This document shows positions 1 to 9,854 of a stretch of 64,000 nt of DNA, piece after piece. Position numbers and translations under genes: made by a program. The notes beneath the pieces are model-generated. The model saw only the letters and a program-made list of their open reading frames with translations. It had not been told where the DNA came from and searched no databases. Source of the stretch: Eutreptiella sp. 'Long Island Sound 2002' (Eukaryota > Euglenozoa > Euglenophyceae > Eutreptiales > Eutreptiaceae); the NCBI GenBank assembly GCA_964036045.1, contig OZ038380.1, forward strand, positions 123,708,899 to 123,772,898, given 5' to 3'. How positions within the stretch are numbered: position 1 is the stretch's first letter; each line of letters starts with the position of its first letter.

Positions 1-673
1 TGGGAAGGTGGGGGACAAAGTTGTTATTGTCCTCCGAGGTTCCCATGGAGGTCGGTACGTTGGGTCATGTGCGGGCATAGGAGGAGGGAAACTAAACTTG
101 GAGGGCAGCATTTACTACACGGAGGACAAAAAGGGAGCGCTCAAGAGGAACCTGTCAAAGGGGGATTTGGACTTCGAAAAGGAGGATGTAATGTCGTGTT
201 GGGTAGTTACCCCCGCCGCCCAACCGGCACAAGAAAGGGTTTTGGCCCGATCCAAGAAGAGGAAGGTTGAGGTGCATGTAGAGGAGGAAGATGAGGAAAC
301 GGGCAACGAGGAGGAGGAGGAGGAGGAGGAAGATGGTGATGAGGAGGAGGAGGAGGGTGATGAGGTGGTGGAATTGGGGGACAAGGGGAAAAAGGGCAAA
401 ACCCCCGAAAAGGGCAAGGCTCCACAAAAAAAGCGCCTGCCGTTCCCGTTTTTTCCGAAGGTGCATGAGAGGGAGGGTCGGGTGGAAGAGGGGCAAGCAA
501 GCAAGAAGTCTAGGAAGGAGAAGCAGCCGGAGGACGACGAGACCAAGGAGGTCCGTCGGATGAATGCCACACCGGAGGACTACGGCACTTTGGTGCATCA
601 CCTCGCGCGCCACGTCCGGCAATGCTTGCGCGGGCAACCGGGGTCGAACACCGTGTTGGCCGCGGCGCTGTAG
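1..673 (+). CDS. acidic, lysine-rich protein, 5' end outside window
   Basis: The frame is open from the window edge to a TAG at 671-673, so the true start is probably upstream; the first in-frame GTG at 8 is not a convincing start. The first ~25 residues (VVIVLRGSHGGRYVG) have the spacing of a KOW/SH3-like beta turn. They are followed by a run of Glu/Asp around residues 90-120 and then Lys/Arg clusters that could be nuclear-localisation signals. No enzyme motif is visible. The composition fits a nuclear or chromatin-associated protein, but that is inference. It lies just upstream of a 35-bp sequence that recurs inverted at 7455-7489, so it may be outside the element that follows. It could also be the first exon of a longer gene. 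Confidence 0.45.
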   Translation, partial: GKVGDKVVIVLRGSHGGRYVGSCAGIGGGKLNLEGSIYYTEDKKGALKRNLSKGDLDFEKEDVMSCWVVTPAAQPAQERVLARSKKRKVEVHVEEEDEETGNEEEEEEEEDGDEEEEEGDEVVELGDKGKKGKTPEKGKAPQKKRLPFPFFPKVHEREGRVEEGQASKKSRKEKQPEDDETKEVRRMNATPEDYGTLVHHLARHVRQCLRGQPGSNTVLAAAL

Positions 674-683
674 CTGCTGTTTT

Positions 684-718
684 GGGATGCGCTGTTCTAG
701 GGCGTGGTGCGGAACCCC
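684..718 (+). repeat. 35-bp inverted repeat, left arm
   Basis: The reverse complement matches 7455-7489 at about 31 of 35 positions by eye. The pair brackets the whole spacer-separated gene set and may mark the ends of an element of about 6.8 kb. Confidence 0.5.
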
Positions 719-864
719 CCCAATTTTGGGTGTTGTTGATCTGGTTGGAACCCGGAATTTCACACGTTACATAGGTGCACCATGATGCAACAATGTGCCT
801 TGCATGTTTCGTTTGCTCAATATTGCCCGTTTTGCACTTTTTGCGAATTGGTCTTTGTGTGCTC

Positions 865-1041
865 TAACTAGTTAGAACGGGGTTAGAACGGGGTTAGAGC
901 ACTAGTTATCGCGTGGGTTATCGCGCGATAACCTAGTTATCACGGGGGTTATCGCGGGGGTTATCGCGCGATAACTAGTTATCGCGCGAGTTATCGCGTA
1001 GGTTATCGCGCTTCATTTTATGTTTCCCCTCTTTGCTTTAG
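865..1041 (+). repeat. TTATCGCG/CTAACTAG spacer 1, acceptor-like end
   Basis: This AT/CG-alternating block has about seven exact TTATCGCG octamers, several arranged as the palindrome TTATCGCGCGATAA, together with CTAACTAG and TTAGAACGG words. It ends in a pyrimidine-rich stretch and TTTGCTTTAG at 1032-1041, which looks like a 3' splice site. CTAAC words match a branch-point consensus. I could not fix a matching donor. The 191 bases before it (674-864) show no reading frame. Confidence 0.6.
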
Positions 1042-3159
1042 CTCTCAAAGCTTTCATAATCTTTGTAATGGCCCTTGTTGCTGCCCACGCTTGGTGCGAG
1101 CACCATCAAAAGCTCCTTGGGGTCCGTCGCCTTGGCGGTCCCGAGGGGTTTACGATGGGTGACGTCAACGTGAGGCGCCCTGTGGCGACTCGCTTTGAAC
1201 ATGGTGTGGACTTTGGACTCATTGTCCATAAGTCCCCCTTCATGGCCGACGAGAAAGACCCCATGGTTCTCAGCAACTACATCTTCGAGTTGCTAGAGGT
1301 AAATCCAGGGGTTGCTGGATTCTTGATCCAGTTGCATCCCGAGGATGTGGACGCGGTGTTGGAGTCCGTCACCGCCCATGCGGAGAAGGGTGCGGGGACG
1401 AAGACGACCCTTTATGTGGGTCAGGAGGAAGCGGAGGAAGTGGAGGAGGAAGTGGAGGAGGTGGAGGAGGTGGGGGCTGGGAGGGGAAAGGAGCAGCCCC
1501 ACAACCCCCTCATGATTAGTGTCCAGAAGGTAAGGATCCGACCGGGTAAGGGGAAGGGGAAGTCGGATGGATGGTTCCCCCAACCCCTCACCCACAACAC
1601 CCGCCGGGTCTGCACCGACGACCCCGAAAACAAGCTCCCCATGCACTCCTCTTGCCCCACAAGGGAGTGGGAGCGTGAGTGGTATGGGGCCACCACTCCC
1701 AACATTATTTCGGGGCAGGGGGTGATTCTTTTTCCTTTTGGGGCAACACCCCCCCTTATTGGGGAGGTGGAGGAGGTGGTTGCCGCCGAGCCCTTGGGGG
1801 CCTATAATAGGGACCCCAATGACCTTGTGCGCACTGTGGGGGGAGGGCTGGTGGTCAACCACCTCCTGGAGCACGATTTTTTGAGTGGTGTGCAGCTGCA
1901 AAGTCTTTTGGATGATCTGGATAGGGTGCCTCTCTCAGAGAAGGCACCCATTTTCAATGAGAACCCCCCCATTGTCGGCAGGCCCCAAGATTTTGACCCG
2001 CCGCACATTGTATGGCAACTATGGGGGTGCCGACCGCCACAAGCACAACCCCCACAATCTTCATGATCTGCCAGTCCTCAAAAGGGTGGCAGATCGTGTG
2101 TTGGAGACGGCGAAGAAGACTATGGTGGGGGGTGTCGGATGGAGCTGCACCATCCTTGACATGGCCGAAAATTTCGGCCTATGACCACACACCCCAGTAC
2201 CTCCATTGCGACGCCCCCCCCTACACCATTCCTGAAGGCACATTGATTGTCAATTGCCTTATTATGCTAACCCATAATCATGAGGAGGAGGATGGGTCGC
2301 ATTTTCTTTTTGTGCCCTCTAGTAGTTCGGGGTTCCCTGACCCTTGGGTGGAGAGGGTTGTGCGATTCAAGAGGGGCACTGCCTTTTTTTTTAATGCCCT
2401 TGATGTCCACCGGGGGTCGGGCATTCCAAAGGCCTCCCCCACAGGGTTGACCCACCCCCGCCTCATGGCATTTTTTGCCATTGAGCTAACCCAAGGGGGG
2501 AATCTTCGATTCCCCAACCTGCACGTGACCCAGTCCATCAAGCGGCCCCAGCTGGGGGCACCTGGTGGCCAGGTGGCCAAGACAGTCCAGTGTGAGGGGG
2601 CGGTAAGGTGTAGGGGGAAGGTCATAGCCAAGTGCTACGGCTGCGACCGGGCGGTTTTGTGCGCCGCCCACAAAGATGGCCTTTGTGTGCCATGCCAGGA
2701 GGGGGAGGAGGTGGAGGGGGGGGAGGAGGAGGTGGTGGTGGAGGACCCCAATGGGGTCAGCATTGAGCCATCTGCTGAGTGCTTGCTCCCGGTGGGAACA
2801 ACCACCGGGCATTTTTTGTTGTCGGGGTGGGGGAATGGGAGGGGAGGTGGGGGGGGGTCGCAGGCCACCCCGATCAGTGCCCCTTGGCCAAGGTGTGCCA
2901 TGGGGAGGCACTGCCCTGGCCCTCCCTGCAAGGGCATGTTGGGATTAGGGTGCCGCCAGGGTGCATTTTGGTGGTGAGGAAGGGATTGTATGGAGGAGTG
3001 GCAAGGGTAGCCCCTAAGGTCGAGGGGGTGGCCCAGATGGTGGAGTGCAGGCAAGTGGGGGAGTATGCCGCCGTCACGGACTTTGTGTGGCTGCGGAGGA
3101 TGAACCTGGTGCTGGACGGCGCCAAGAAGGAGGGCAAAGGCATGTGCCCATGTCACCAG
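1042..3159 (+). pseudogene. 2OG-Fe(II) oxygenase-like protein, several frameshifts
   Basis: Coding similarity runs through three frames. 1042-~2010 gives an N-terminal region (hydrophobic start if ATG 1020 is used; ATG 1069 is the alternative) with a Glu-rich tract. ~2010-2180 continues in the +1 frame, and 2180-~2850 in the next. The last part carries the catalytic signature: HCD (HxD) near 2202-2210, then HRG in DVHRGSG about 66 residues later, then PRLMAFFAIEL with the Arg expected to bind 2-oxoglutarate. A Cys-rich segment (CYGC...CVPC) follows near 2635-2697. A further shift in a poly-G stretch leads to a tail ending CPCHQ. Either the gene is decayed or homopolymer base-calling errors split it. 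The substrate is unknown. It may be joined to the next coding block by splicing at 3159/3400. Confidence 0.5.
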
Positions 3160-3399
3160 GTGTGAAAACTTCCCAGTACACCCTGCACTAACCCCTGCTC
3201 TAACTAGTTATCGCGCTAGGTTATCGCGTTCTAACTAGGTGCTCTAACTAGTTATCGCGCTACGTTATCGCGTTCTAACTAGTTGTCGCGGGGTTATCGT
3301 GGGGGTTATGGCGGGGGTTATCGCGTTCTAACTAGGTTAGCGCGCGAGTTATCGCGGTAGTTATCGCGTGTTTTTTTTTGTTTGTTTTGTTTTTCTTAG
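3160..3399 (+). repeat. probable 240-nt intron made of TTATCGCG repeats (spacer 2)
   Basis: The donor CAG|GTGTGA at 3160 and acceptor TTTTTCTTAG| at 3399, after a long T-rich tract, join the frame ending GMCPCHQ to ATILQLPRIFVKDE in phase 0. The interior holds about seven TTATCGCG octamers and repeated GTTCTAACTAG. It shares this vocabulary with spacers 1, 3 and 4 but is not a simple copy of them. Confidence 0.6.
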
Positions 3400-4530
3400 G
3401 CCACCATCCTGCAACTGCCGCGTATCTTCGTCAAGGACGAAGCCCACGCGCCAACAGCAGCACCAGGAGCAGCAGAAGCAGCAGTGGCACGGGCCGCCAA
3501 GCCGGTGGCGGCCCGTGAGGAGCTGGAGGGGGAGAAGAGGCTGGCGGAGGGGGCGGCCTGGCGGTGGGGGGGGCCTGGGGATGAGGCCTGCCGGATGCGG
3601 GGGACGGGATGGTACCGGCAGGTCACCATCAGAGAGAAGGAGGAGAGGAAGACCAACCTCACCCTCCCCTCCTTTGTGTGGGTTGGGGGGGGAACGGCCA
3701 AATGGCCGAACGCCGCTGAGGGGGAAACGGTGGCGGCTTTTTTGTGTTTGTTGGGGATGAGTGACCCCCCCCGAAAGGAAAAATTGTTTTTTGTTGAGGG
3801 TTTGCTTCATTGATGAAGCATTGGGGGAGTACACCGGGAGGGAAGTGTGGCAAAGCTGCACAGGGGGGGGGGGCATCCACCGGGTTGGGGGGTATGACCC
3901 CCCCCATCTGTGTTGCATGCCACTGCCGAATGGGTTCGGTAGTATGCACCCAAGGGGGGAAGGCCGGGAAAGCAGACGAAGCGGGGGCTTGAGTTGGTGG
4001 TCGTTGAGGCGGATGCCCCCCCCCCCATAGGGGTAAGGGCCCCACCCCCTCCCCCAAGCCCTCCCCCAAGCCGTCGAAGGTGGCGAAGGTGGCGGCCCAG
4101 CCCCCCCGTGAGGCCCTGGATGTGGAGGCCTTGGGGGCCAGTGTGGCCACCCACGTCACGGACGCTTGCCAGGTTTTGGTGGAGCAAGCGGCCGCCACGG
4201 GGGTCGAGGCCGCACTGGCCAAGGGTCGGTCGGCCAACCACAAGTCGGCCTTGGCGAAGGCCGAAAAAGGTCCAGGGCAACACCCAGCGTGCCCTGGACC
4301 AGGCCCTCAACGTGGCCGCCAAGAGGGGGGAGGAGGTGGAGACGGTGAGGGGGGCCCTGGGGGGGGCCGAGGAGGGGAGGCGGAAGGCAGAGGTGGAGGC
4401 GGCCGCCCTGAGGGTGGAGGTGGAGGCGCAGCGGAGGAGGGGGGATGACCTCCAGCAGCGCCTGGGGGTGGCTGAGGCGCAGGTGCGCAGCCTCACCTCC
4501 ACCCTCAGCGCCTCCTTCACCGCCGAGTAG
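3400..4530 (+). pseudogene. coiled-coil protein, at least two frameshifts
   Basis: From the acceptor at 3399 the frame runs ATILQLPRIFVKDE into an Ala/Glu-rich segment to about 3760, where it breaks near a C/G homopolymer. From 4080 a second open stretch (AKVAAQPPREALDVEALG) reads to about 4265. There an A5 run shifts the frame into a long heptad-like Glu/Ala/Arg/Val coiled coil ending at TAG 4528. No catalytic motif is seen. The coiled coil suggests oligomerisation. Breaks fall in homopolymers, so sequencing error is a real alternative to decay. Confidence 0.45.
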
Positions 4531-4593
4531 GGGCTGGGGCCGCCAGGGCTGCAGAGTCAGGGTAGCGGGAGTAGGAGTGGGAGTCAATGACTC

Positions 4594-5232
4594 TTGGGTT
4601 TGCTAAGGGGGTTGCCTAAGGGCATTTTTCGTGGGGAGGAGCGATATGGGGCCCAAGTGGACATGTGCCACTTCGGCCTAGTGGGAAGCGGAAACCCCAA
4701 CCCCTCTAATTTTAGGGCGACCCAAATGGCCGCTGCTACCCTGCGGCCTTCCCTCACCCCCTTGGTTGTAGACCCGAATGAGTATTGCACCTGGAATGCT
4801 CCACCATGGTTCACATGGTGTAGCATCCAAGTTGTTCGCCCCCAAGGGACGGACACCATGGGCCTTCACGCCCATTTGCGTGATGGGGCGCCCATGGCGC
4901 TTATTGTGTGCGTGGGGTCTTTCACGGGGGGTGATTTTTGGGTGGAGAGTGGTGGCCTGCTGTATCCCTCCCTGAGGGAAAAAAAGCGGCACACCGGTGT
5001 GTGCAAGGGTAGGGCGGTGGAGGGTTGGGCATGCAAGGCCACCCCCCAAGCCCCGGTGTTGTGCAACACCGGGGCACTACACGCTCCATTGCCATGGGAG
5101 GGCGAGCGATGGAGCGTGATTTTTTATAGTGCGGGGGGGGGGGGGGTGCTGCACTGCACGCCTCTGTGGCGGCAGCAGCTGGTGGCCATGGGTTTTAGGG
5201 CGCCCAATCCTTGCTCTAACCCCTCCAGTTAG
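4594..5232 (+). CDS. beta-helix oxygenase-like protein (tentative)
   Basis: One open frame of about 212 codons. Features that look protein-like: GLHAHLRDG, then SFTGGDFWVESGG, then about 60 residues later LHAPLPWEGERWSVIFYS. The order His...GG-x-WxE...His...Arg followed by a hydrophobic strand resembles the double-stranded beta-helix of 2OG-Fe(II) oxygenases. A canonical HxD is not clear, so the assignment is weak. There is no good start codon context, and the frame upstream is closed by TGA 4588-4590 and TAG 4528-4530. It may be an internal exon. It ends inside the next repeat spacer. Confidence 0.35.
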   Translation: MGLLRGLPKGIFRGEERYGAQVDMCHFGLVGSGNPNPSNFRATQMAAATLRPSLTPLVVDPNEYCTWNAPPWFTWCSIQVVRPQGTDTMGLHAHLRDGAPMALIVCVGSFTGGDFWVESGGLLYPSLREKKRHTGVCKGRAVEGWACKATPQAPVLCNTGALHAPLPWEGERWSVIFYSAGGGGVLHCTPLWRQQLVAMGFRAPNPCSNPSS

Positions 5233-5457
5233 TGCGCACTAACCTCTGCTCTAACTATTTATCGCGGTAGTTATCGCGCTCTAACTGGGTGCTCTAAATA
5301 GTTATCGTTGGGGGTTATCGCGTTCTAACTAGTTATCGCGGGGGGTTATCGCGGGGGTTATCGCGCGATAACCTAGTTATCACGTGGGTTATCACGTGGG
5401 TTATCGCGTGTGTTTTTTGGGCCCTTGCTTCAAAACCCCCCCTCATTTCCTGCCCAG
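5225..5457 (+). repeat. TTATCGCG/CTAACTAG spacer 3, acceptor-like end
   Basis: About seven exact TTATCGCG words, two TTATCACG variants and several CTAACT words are followed by a pyrimidine stretch and TTCCTGCCCAG| at 5457. The downstream frame is open directly after the AG, so this is probably another intron. The donor is not certain. Confidence 0.55.
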
Positions 5458-7107
5458 GCCCTCTTATTCATCATGGATACTGCTGTTAACGAGGCCCTGA
5501 GGGCTCTGAACTCAGCTAACCTCCGGCGGTACACCGATTTGCAGTGCCCCAAGGCCCGGCGGCGGCGGTTGAAGGCTGTTCAGCGGCGGGTGCCAGTTCT
5601 ATTGGGTGATCCCAACATTGTGTGTGGCACCAACACCAAAGGAGAAGTTTGTTTAAGTGGTGGGGCGTGCACTGCCCTGTCTGGCCCTCTTGGTGGCCAT
5701 CTTGCATTCACAGCTCAGGAGCATGAGGCCCTAAGCATGCTACGCATGGCATGCAGCATGCATCTTTCCCAGCGGGCCCTTTTGCGAATGCCCCGCCGTT
5801 GCACAGGACGGGACCTAAGGACCGTTCGGCAACGGGTCATGCCCTACTTTCCCCAAGCAACCATTGTAAAGTCCACCACAGGCCGCAACAGGGCGGCTGC
5901 CCATGTGCCTTTGTAGTCAATTGTGCAAAATGCAATATCTATGGCCCGAGTTATTGGGAAAACCCCCCCCTAGTGACGTTGCCATTGTTGTCATTTCAGT
6001 TGATGCGACTTCTTTGTGGAAGGCATCCTCTACCCGTGCGGATGTACGGGTTAATGTATGGGGGGGGGGGGCTCATGGTTTTGCATGGATGGCGGGGATG
6101 AACAGGCTTTTTTGAGAAGCCTGGACATCTCCGCCAACCTCAACCAAGAGGTGAGGGATGTGGAGCAGGACGTTGTCCTCTTTCAAAACCAATTTTTGAC
6201 TTGCACTGTCATTTTGACGGGGGATGGGAAGGGGATGCAAGCGGAGGGCCTGAAGGGTGGTCCCAGTGCGCTTTGCAATGCCATTTACAATGCGGCATGC
6301 TGCATGTTGGTAGTCCCCCGGCCGCCTATCAGGGGTCACACTTCTCAAGAATGCCCCCCATCTTGAGGTGGACTCCACCCCCATTTGCTCAACAATACCA
6401 TTGGGGTCTTTGCACAACCAACACTTAGACCCAGCCCCCCCCATTGCCCCCTGGTACCCCTGCTAAGGCCCAAGCTCTTGCAGCTTTGCAGGCCTTCAAA
6501 CAAGCCCTGAAGGATGAGACCTCAGGCATTCCTCTCAGGGAACGTCTCCCCTCGGCCTCAAGGGCCACAGAAAAAGATTTGGATCTTACAAGCACCAAAG
6601 TTTTCCTAACCTCCCCCCCCCTTCCAAAGGCAATTTGTGGATTGCCTCAAAGAGCATGTCCCCACAGTGAGGACCCCTGGTGGACCTCCGTTATGGGTTG
6701 TTGTGCATGTCATGGTAAAATGCATTGAGGGTTTGTATGAGCTTTGGAGGGTGAGGGAGATGTACACTGTAACCCAAGTGGAACGCCACCTTGCGTTGAC
6801 CACAAAATTTTCAAAAGCTTGGGGAGACTCAGGTTGGTCCCCCACCAGGTGGATCCATTGGTGCTTGGCACATTCCACTTTTTTTGCCGAGAAATGGAGG
6901 AACATTTTTCAGTTTTCCTCCATCCCAACGGAGTATCGGCATGGGCCTTACAAGAGGAGGCTCAAAAATTGTTTTAAGGGTTGGTCCTTGGTGAGGCCAA
7001 GTATGTCCCTCCGCCACATGCACCATTGCATGTCCATGAACGCCCTGGAGCAAGGGCTTTTGGGACTGGAGGCAGCCAAGGCCTCAGACATTGATGACTT
7101 TGTATGA
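5458..7107 (+). pseudogene. transposase-like protein, broken into several frames
   Basis: Pieces in order: 5458-5916 opens ALLFIMDTAVNEALR and is Arg-rich. ~5960-6115 contains VISVDATSLWKASS, a possible first acidic residue. 6110-~6290 contains VILTGDGKGMQAEG, a GDGK turn seen in several DDE-type transposases. ~6440-6600 is a short helical stretch. 6637-7107 contains WSPTRWIHWCLAHS and SIPTEYRHGPYKRRLK, then a tail ending at TGA. The His-rich W-x-H-x-L-x-H stretch and the (P)TE-x-RH motif are the reason for the transposase call. I cannot place it in a named superfamily. Frame changes coincide with C or G runs. It could be the transposase of an element that also carries the upstream oxygenase-like genes. 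Confidence 0.4.
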
Positions 7108-7164
7108 AAAAAGACCATACATGCTTTGTGCCAAGTGTTTTGTGTTGTTTGTCCTAGTGAGGGA

Positions 7165-7300
7165 CGGAGGAGGGGTGCGCGGTAACTACCCGCGATAACT
7201 ACGCGATAACTGAGTTATCGCGCGATAACTAGTGCTCTAACTAGTTAGAGCAAGGTGCTCTAACTGTGTTCTAACTTTGTTCTAACTGTGCTCTAACTCT
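7165..7300 (+). repeat. TTATCGCG/CTAACTAG spacer 4
   Basis: Same vocabulary as spacers 1-3, but with CGCGATAA mostly in reverse orientation (CGCGATAACTACGCGATAAC), then four TTCTAACT or CTCTAACT words. It follows the last coding piece, so it may be terminal rather than intronic. Confidence 0.5.
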
Positions 7301-7639
7301 TTGACCCCCCCCCCAAAAAAACCACCCCTACGATGCGGGTTATGTGGGGAAAGAAAGGGGATGGGGGTTTTTTGAGGGTGCTGCATCCATTTTTTTAGGT
7401 GGTTCGCCCCAAAATTGAGGCTAGGTGGGTGTTCCGGAAATTGCGTTCTAACTAGGGGTTCCACACCACGCCCTAGAACGCTGCATCCCATTGACTGTCC
7501 GAACATGGTGCTCCGCTCATCGCTGAGCATCCGGTCGGACTACTTGGTGGCCCAGAAGAAGTGTGCCGATCCTCTTCGGCAACAAGGAGGTCCGCAATAC
7601 GAGGATTATGCAGGTTTGTGCTGAAATTATGTGAAATGA
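7301..7639 (+). other. end region of the first element, no clear gene
   Basis: C/A homopolymers come first, then the right arm of the 35-bp inverted repeat (7455-7489). A short open stretch with MVLRSSLSIRSDYLVAQKK (about 7504-7624) could be a displaced exon of the gene cut at 673; I see nothing that proves it. Confidence 0.3.
7455..7489 (-). repeat. 35-bp inverted repeat, right arm
   Basis: Partner of 684-718; the conserved core is CACCACGCCCTAGAAC. Confidence 0.5.
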
Positions 7640-8000
7640 TTAGTTTAGACCACCTTGGGTGACCGGTGTGACCGATTTTCCTAAACTGCAGCGGACCGGC
7701 TCACTTTACAGCACTTCAGGTGACCAAATTACTCAGACCGGTCTGACCGATCTTCCTAAACTGCAGCGGACCGCTCCACTTTAGACCAGCTTAGAGAAAG
7801 TTTAATTTGAAACGATAAACCGCAGCGGACCGGTACACTTTAGATCACTTCAGGTCACTTTGCAAAGACCAGTGTGACCGGTCTTCCTAAACTGCAGCGG
7901 ACCGGCTCACTTTACAGCACTTCGTGTGACCAAATTACCCAGACCGGTCTAACCGGTCTTCCTAAAGTGCTGCGGACCGCTTCACTTTAACACCACATTT
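7640..8000 (+). repeat. left subterminal repeats of the piggyBac-type element
   Basis: Four direct copies of a unit (starting near 7659, 7733, 7865 and 7940): ACCGGTCTGACCG, TCTTCCTAAACTGCAG, CGGACCGGCTCACTTTA. The interval between copies 2 and 3 holds a degenerate fifth copy. Copies 1 and 3 share the longer tail CAGCACTTC...GTGACCAAATTA. Confidence 0.65.
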
Positions 8001-8053
8001 CCCTTCTTTTCTCAGAACGCGTCATCACTGACGCCGCCAACTGCCCCGCCTGT

Positions 8054-8780
8054 GTGGGGATCAAGGTGGAGCCGAAGGACGACCCTAATGTGAGCATGTC
8101 CCCCCCCAAGGGTTGCGCCCTCCCTCGGCACCAACCCTCCAGATCCACCGTGCCCCCGCAGCCCATGGCCGGTGGTGCGGGTCGACTGTCCGGCTCGCAC
8201 GCTGGACAGTTGTTTTCCTCTAGGTCCCCTAGGGACATGCCACCTTTTGTTGTGTATGGGATCTTTTACCTTTATGAGTTTCTTTTGTTAAGTATGTATA
8301 GCACGAGCCACATCTGGGAGTCCGATTTGAAGGAGCAGGTGCAGCTTGTGGACGACCTGCAGCGATCCGTGGCAGACTATCTCCAAGGACCACCAGGACC
8401 GTTCCAAAGGCCGACAACATGTTGAATCACCCGCTATGGTGGTGGTGGAGATGGCCGCATCCATGGTGGAAGTGGTGATGACTACATCCATGGCAGCTAA
8501 GGTGACGACTCCATCACTGGTGGTGCTGGGACGACTCCCTTTACGGCGATGCTGGAGATGACAACATCCAGGGTGGCAGTGGTGATGACTGCGTCCATGG
8601 CAGCCAAGGTGACAAATACATCGCTGGTGGTACTGGTGACGACTCCTTTTGTGGCGGTGGTGGGGATGACAGCATTCATGGTGGCAGTGGTGCTGTCTAC
8701 AGCCATGGCAGCCAAGGTGACGACTGCATGCTGGTGGTGCTAGTGAGGACTCCATTCATAGCGGTGGTGGAGCTTCGACT
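8054..8780 (+). pseudogene. RTX-type glycine/aspartate nonapeptide repeats, broken
   Basis: An open frame from ~8054 to TGA 8423 contains no known motif. Directly after it, in the same frame, come repeats of the form GGxGDDxI: GGSGDDYIHGS, then TAA at 8498-8500, GDDSITGGAG, a one-base shift near 8528, then DDSLYGDAGDDNIQGG, SGDDCVHGSQGDKYIAGG, TGDDSFCGGGGDDSIHGG. This is the calcium-binding beta-roll repeat found in many secreted proteins. In another repeat the aligned codon is CAA, so the TAA is a C-to-T change. No enzymatic or toxin domain is visible, and I infer no activity. The frame decays after ~8780. It lies inside the piggyBac-type element, so it may be captured host sequence. Confidence 0.5.
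8186..8279 (+). repeat. 94-bp direct repeat, copy 1
   Basis: Matches 9574-9667 with few differences, spacing 1,388 bp. The shared core includes CACGCTGGACAGTTGTTTTC. Confidence 0.7.
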
Positions 8781-8799
8781 TTCACTTCCATGTTTAGGG

Positions 8800-9573
8800 C
8801 GGTGCTTTGGTCCGCGGCATCGTGTGCCCAGGCGGAGGCTGCCCGCCTGCCCCAAGGAACTGCCCCTAAGGACCAGAGCTTTTGCTGGTGTGGTTGTTTT
8901 GTGTTTATTCGGGGTTTCTCGGCCTTGGATGCTTTGCAAGGGGGTGGATATACCCTCCGTACTGTTTACCCGCGAGGAGGGGGGGTAGGCATCCGGGACA
9001 GGGCGCACCCTGCAGCACCTCAACGAAGCACAACGGTGGGCATTCCGCCGGCGGCGGGGTGAAGCTTTGTGTTGGTGCTTACCTCCCTGAGACACTGTAG
9101 AACAGGTGCCTGCCATGGGCTGGCTGCCCCACTCTCTCTTGGTTAAGTGTTGGGTTACGGTGGTTATGTTCTGCCTCTGCAGCCATGCCCCTGGTTGATG
9201 GCTTGTGCTGCTCGAAAAACGCCCTTGGTGTGCGGCCTTTGCGGGTTAAACGGAAGCGTTAGGACTAGTACGCTACCCCGCCTGTTGAACGTGCCCCTTG
9301 CGTGCGTCCGCTTTGGCTATAGCTAAGTGTAGCGGTTGGTATTGCAGTGCTGGTGTGTAACTGCGGGGTGGGCTGTGCGACGCAGCGGGTTGCTTTTTGT
9401 ATGTTCTCAGGGCAGGGGACAGGGGGGGGGGGGTCACACACGTGAGGGTATCCCCTAGGCCCTAAGGTATGGCTACCCTATGCCCGCCAGGACGGTGTGA
9501 GGTTGTGGGAATATATACCGCTGGCTGTTCCCGCAATACTCTTGGTGCTTGTGCGGCCGGCATGGGAAACGAT
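8800..9573 (+). other. no gene recognised
   Basis: Short frames only, with no motif. It holds a G run at 9423-9433. Confidence 0.3.
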
Positions 9574-9667
9574 TGTCTGGCTCACACGCTGGACAGTTGT
9601 TTTCCTCTGGGTCCCCTAGGGACATGCCACCTTTTGTTGTGTATAGGGTCTTTTACCTTTATGAGTG
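9574..9667 (+). repeat. 94-bp direct repeat, copy 2
   Basis: Partner of 8186-8279. A second short direct repeat (GCTGGCTGTT...CTCTTGGTGCTTGTGC...GGCATGGGAAAC) lies at about 9522-9570 and 9771-9818. Confidence 0.7.
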
Positions 9668-9854
9668 CCCACCCAAACCCTGCCCGCCCAGTTCCTATTG
9701 TTCAGACCCTTTGGGTTTGAGAGCTCATGTGGATGAACTAATTGCCTTTTGGGGCTTTGACTGAGTGTCCGCTGGCTGTTTTCGCGCTACTCTTGGTGCT
9801 TGTGCTGTCGGCATGGGAAACTCCCCATGGACGCGCTGACAACCCCCCACCTCC

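Noticed and set aside
155-763. Leu/Pro/Ser-rich - strand frames opposite the acidic gene
   Set aside because: They are the antisense of a Glu-rich coding tract.
6073-6444. - strand frame with CWLCKDPNG resembling a zinc finger
   Set aside because: It overlaps better-supported + strand transposase-like coding pieces and has no second Cys/His pair.
8-7300. Integrated giant-virus gene cluster with a shared promoter motif
   Set aside because: The regular spacers first suggested viral promoters, but in-phase GT-AG joining, T-rich acceptors and a transposase-like gene fit a spliced mobile element better. No viral hallmark gene is visible.
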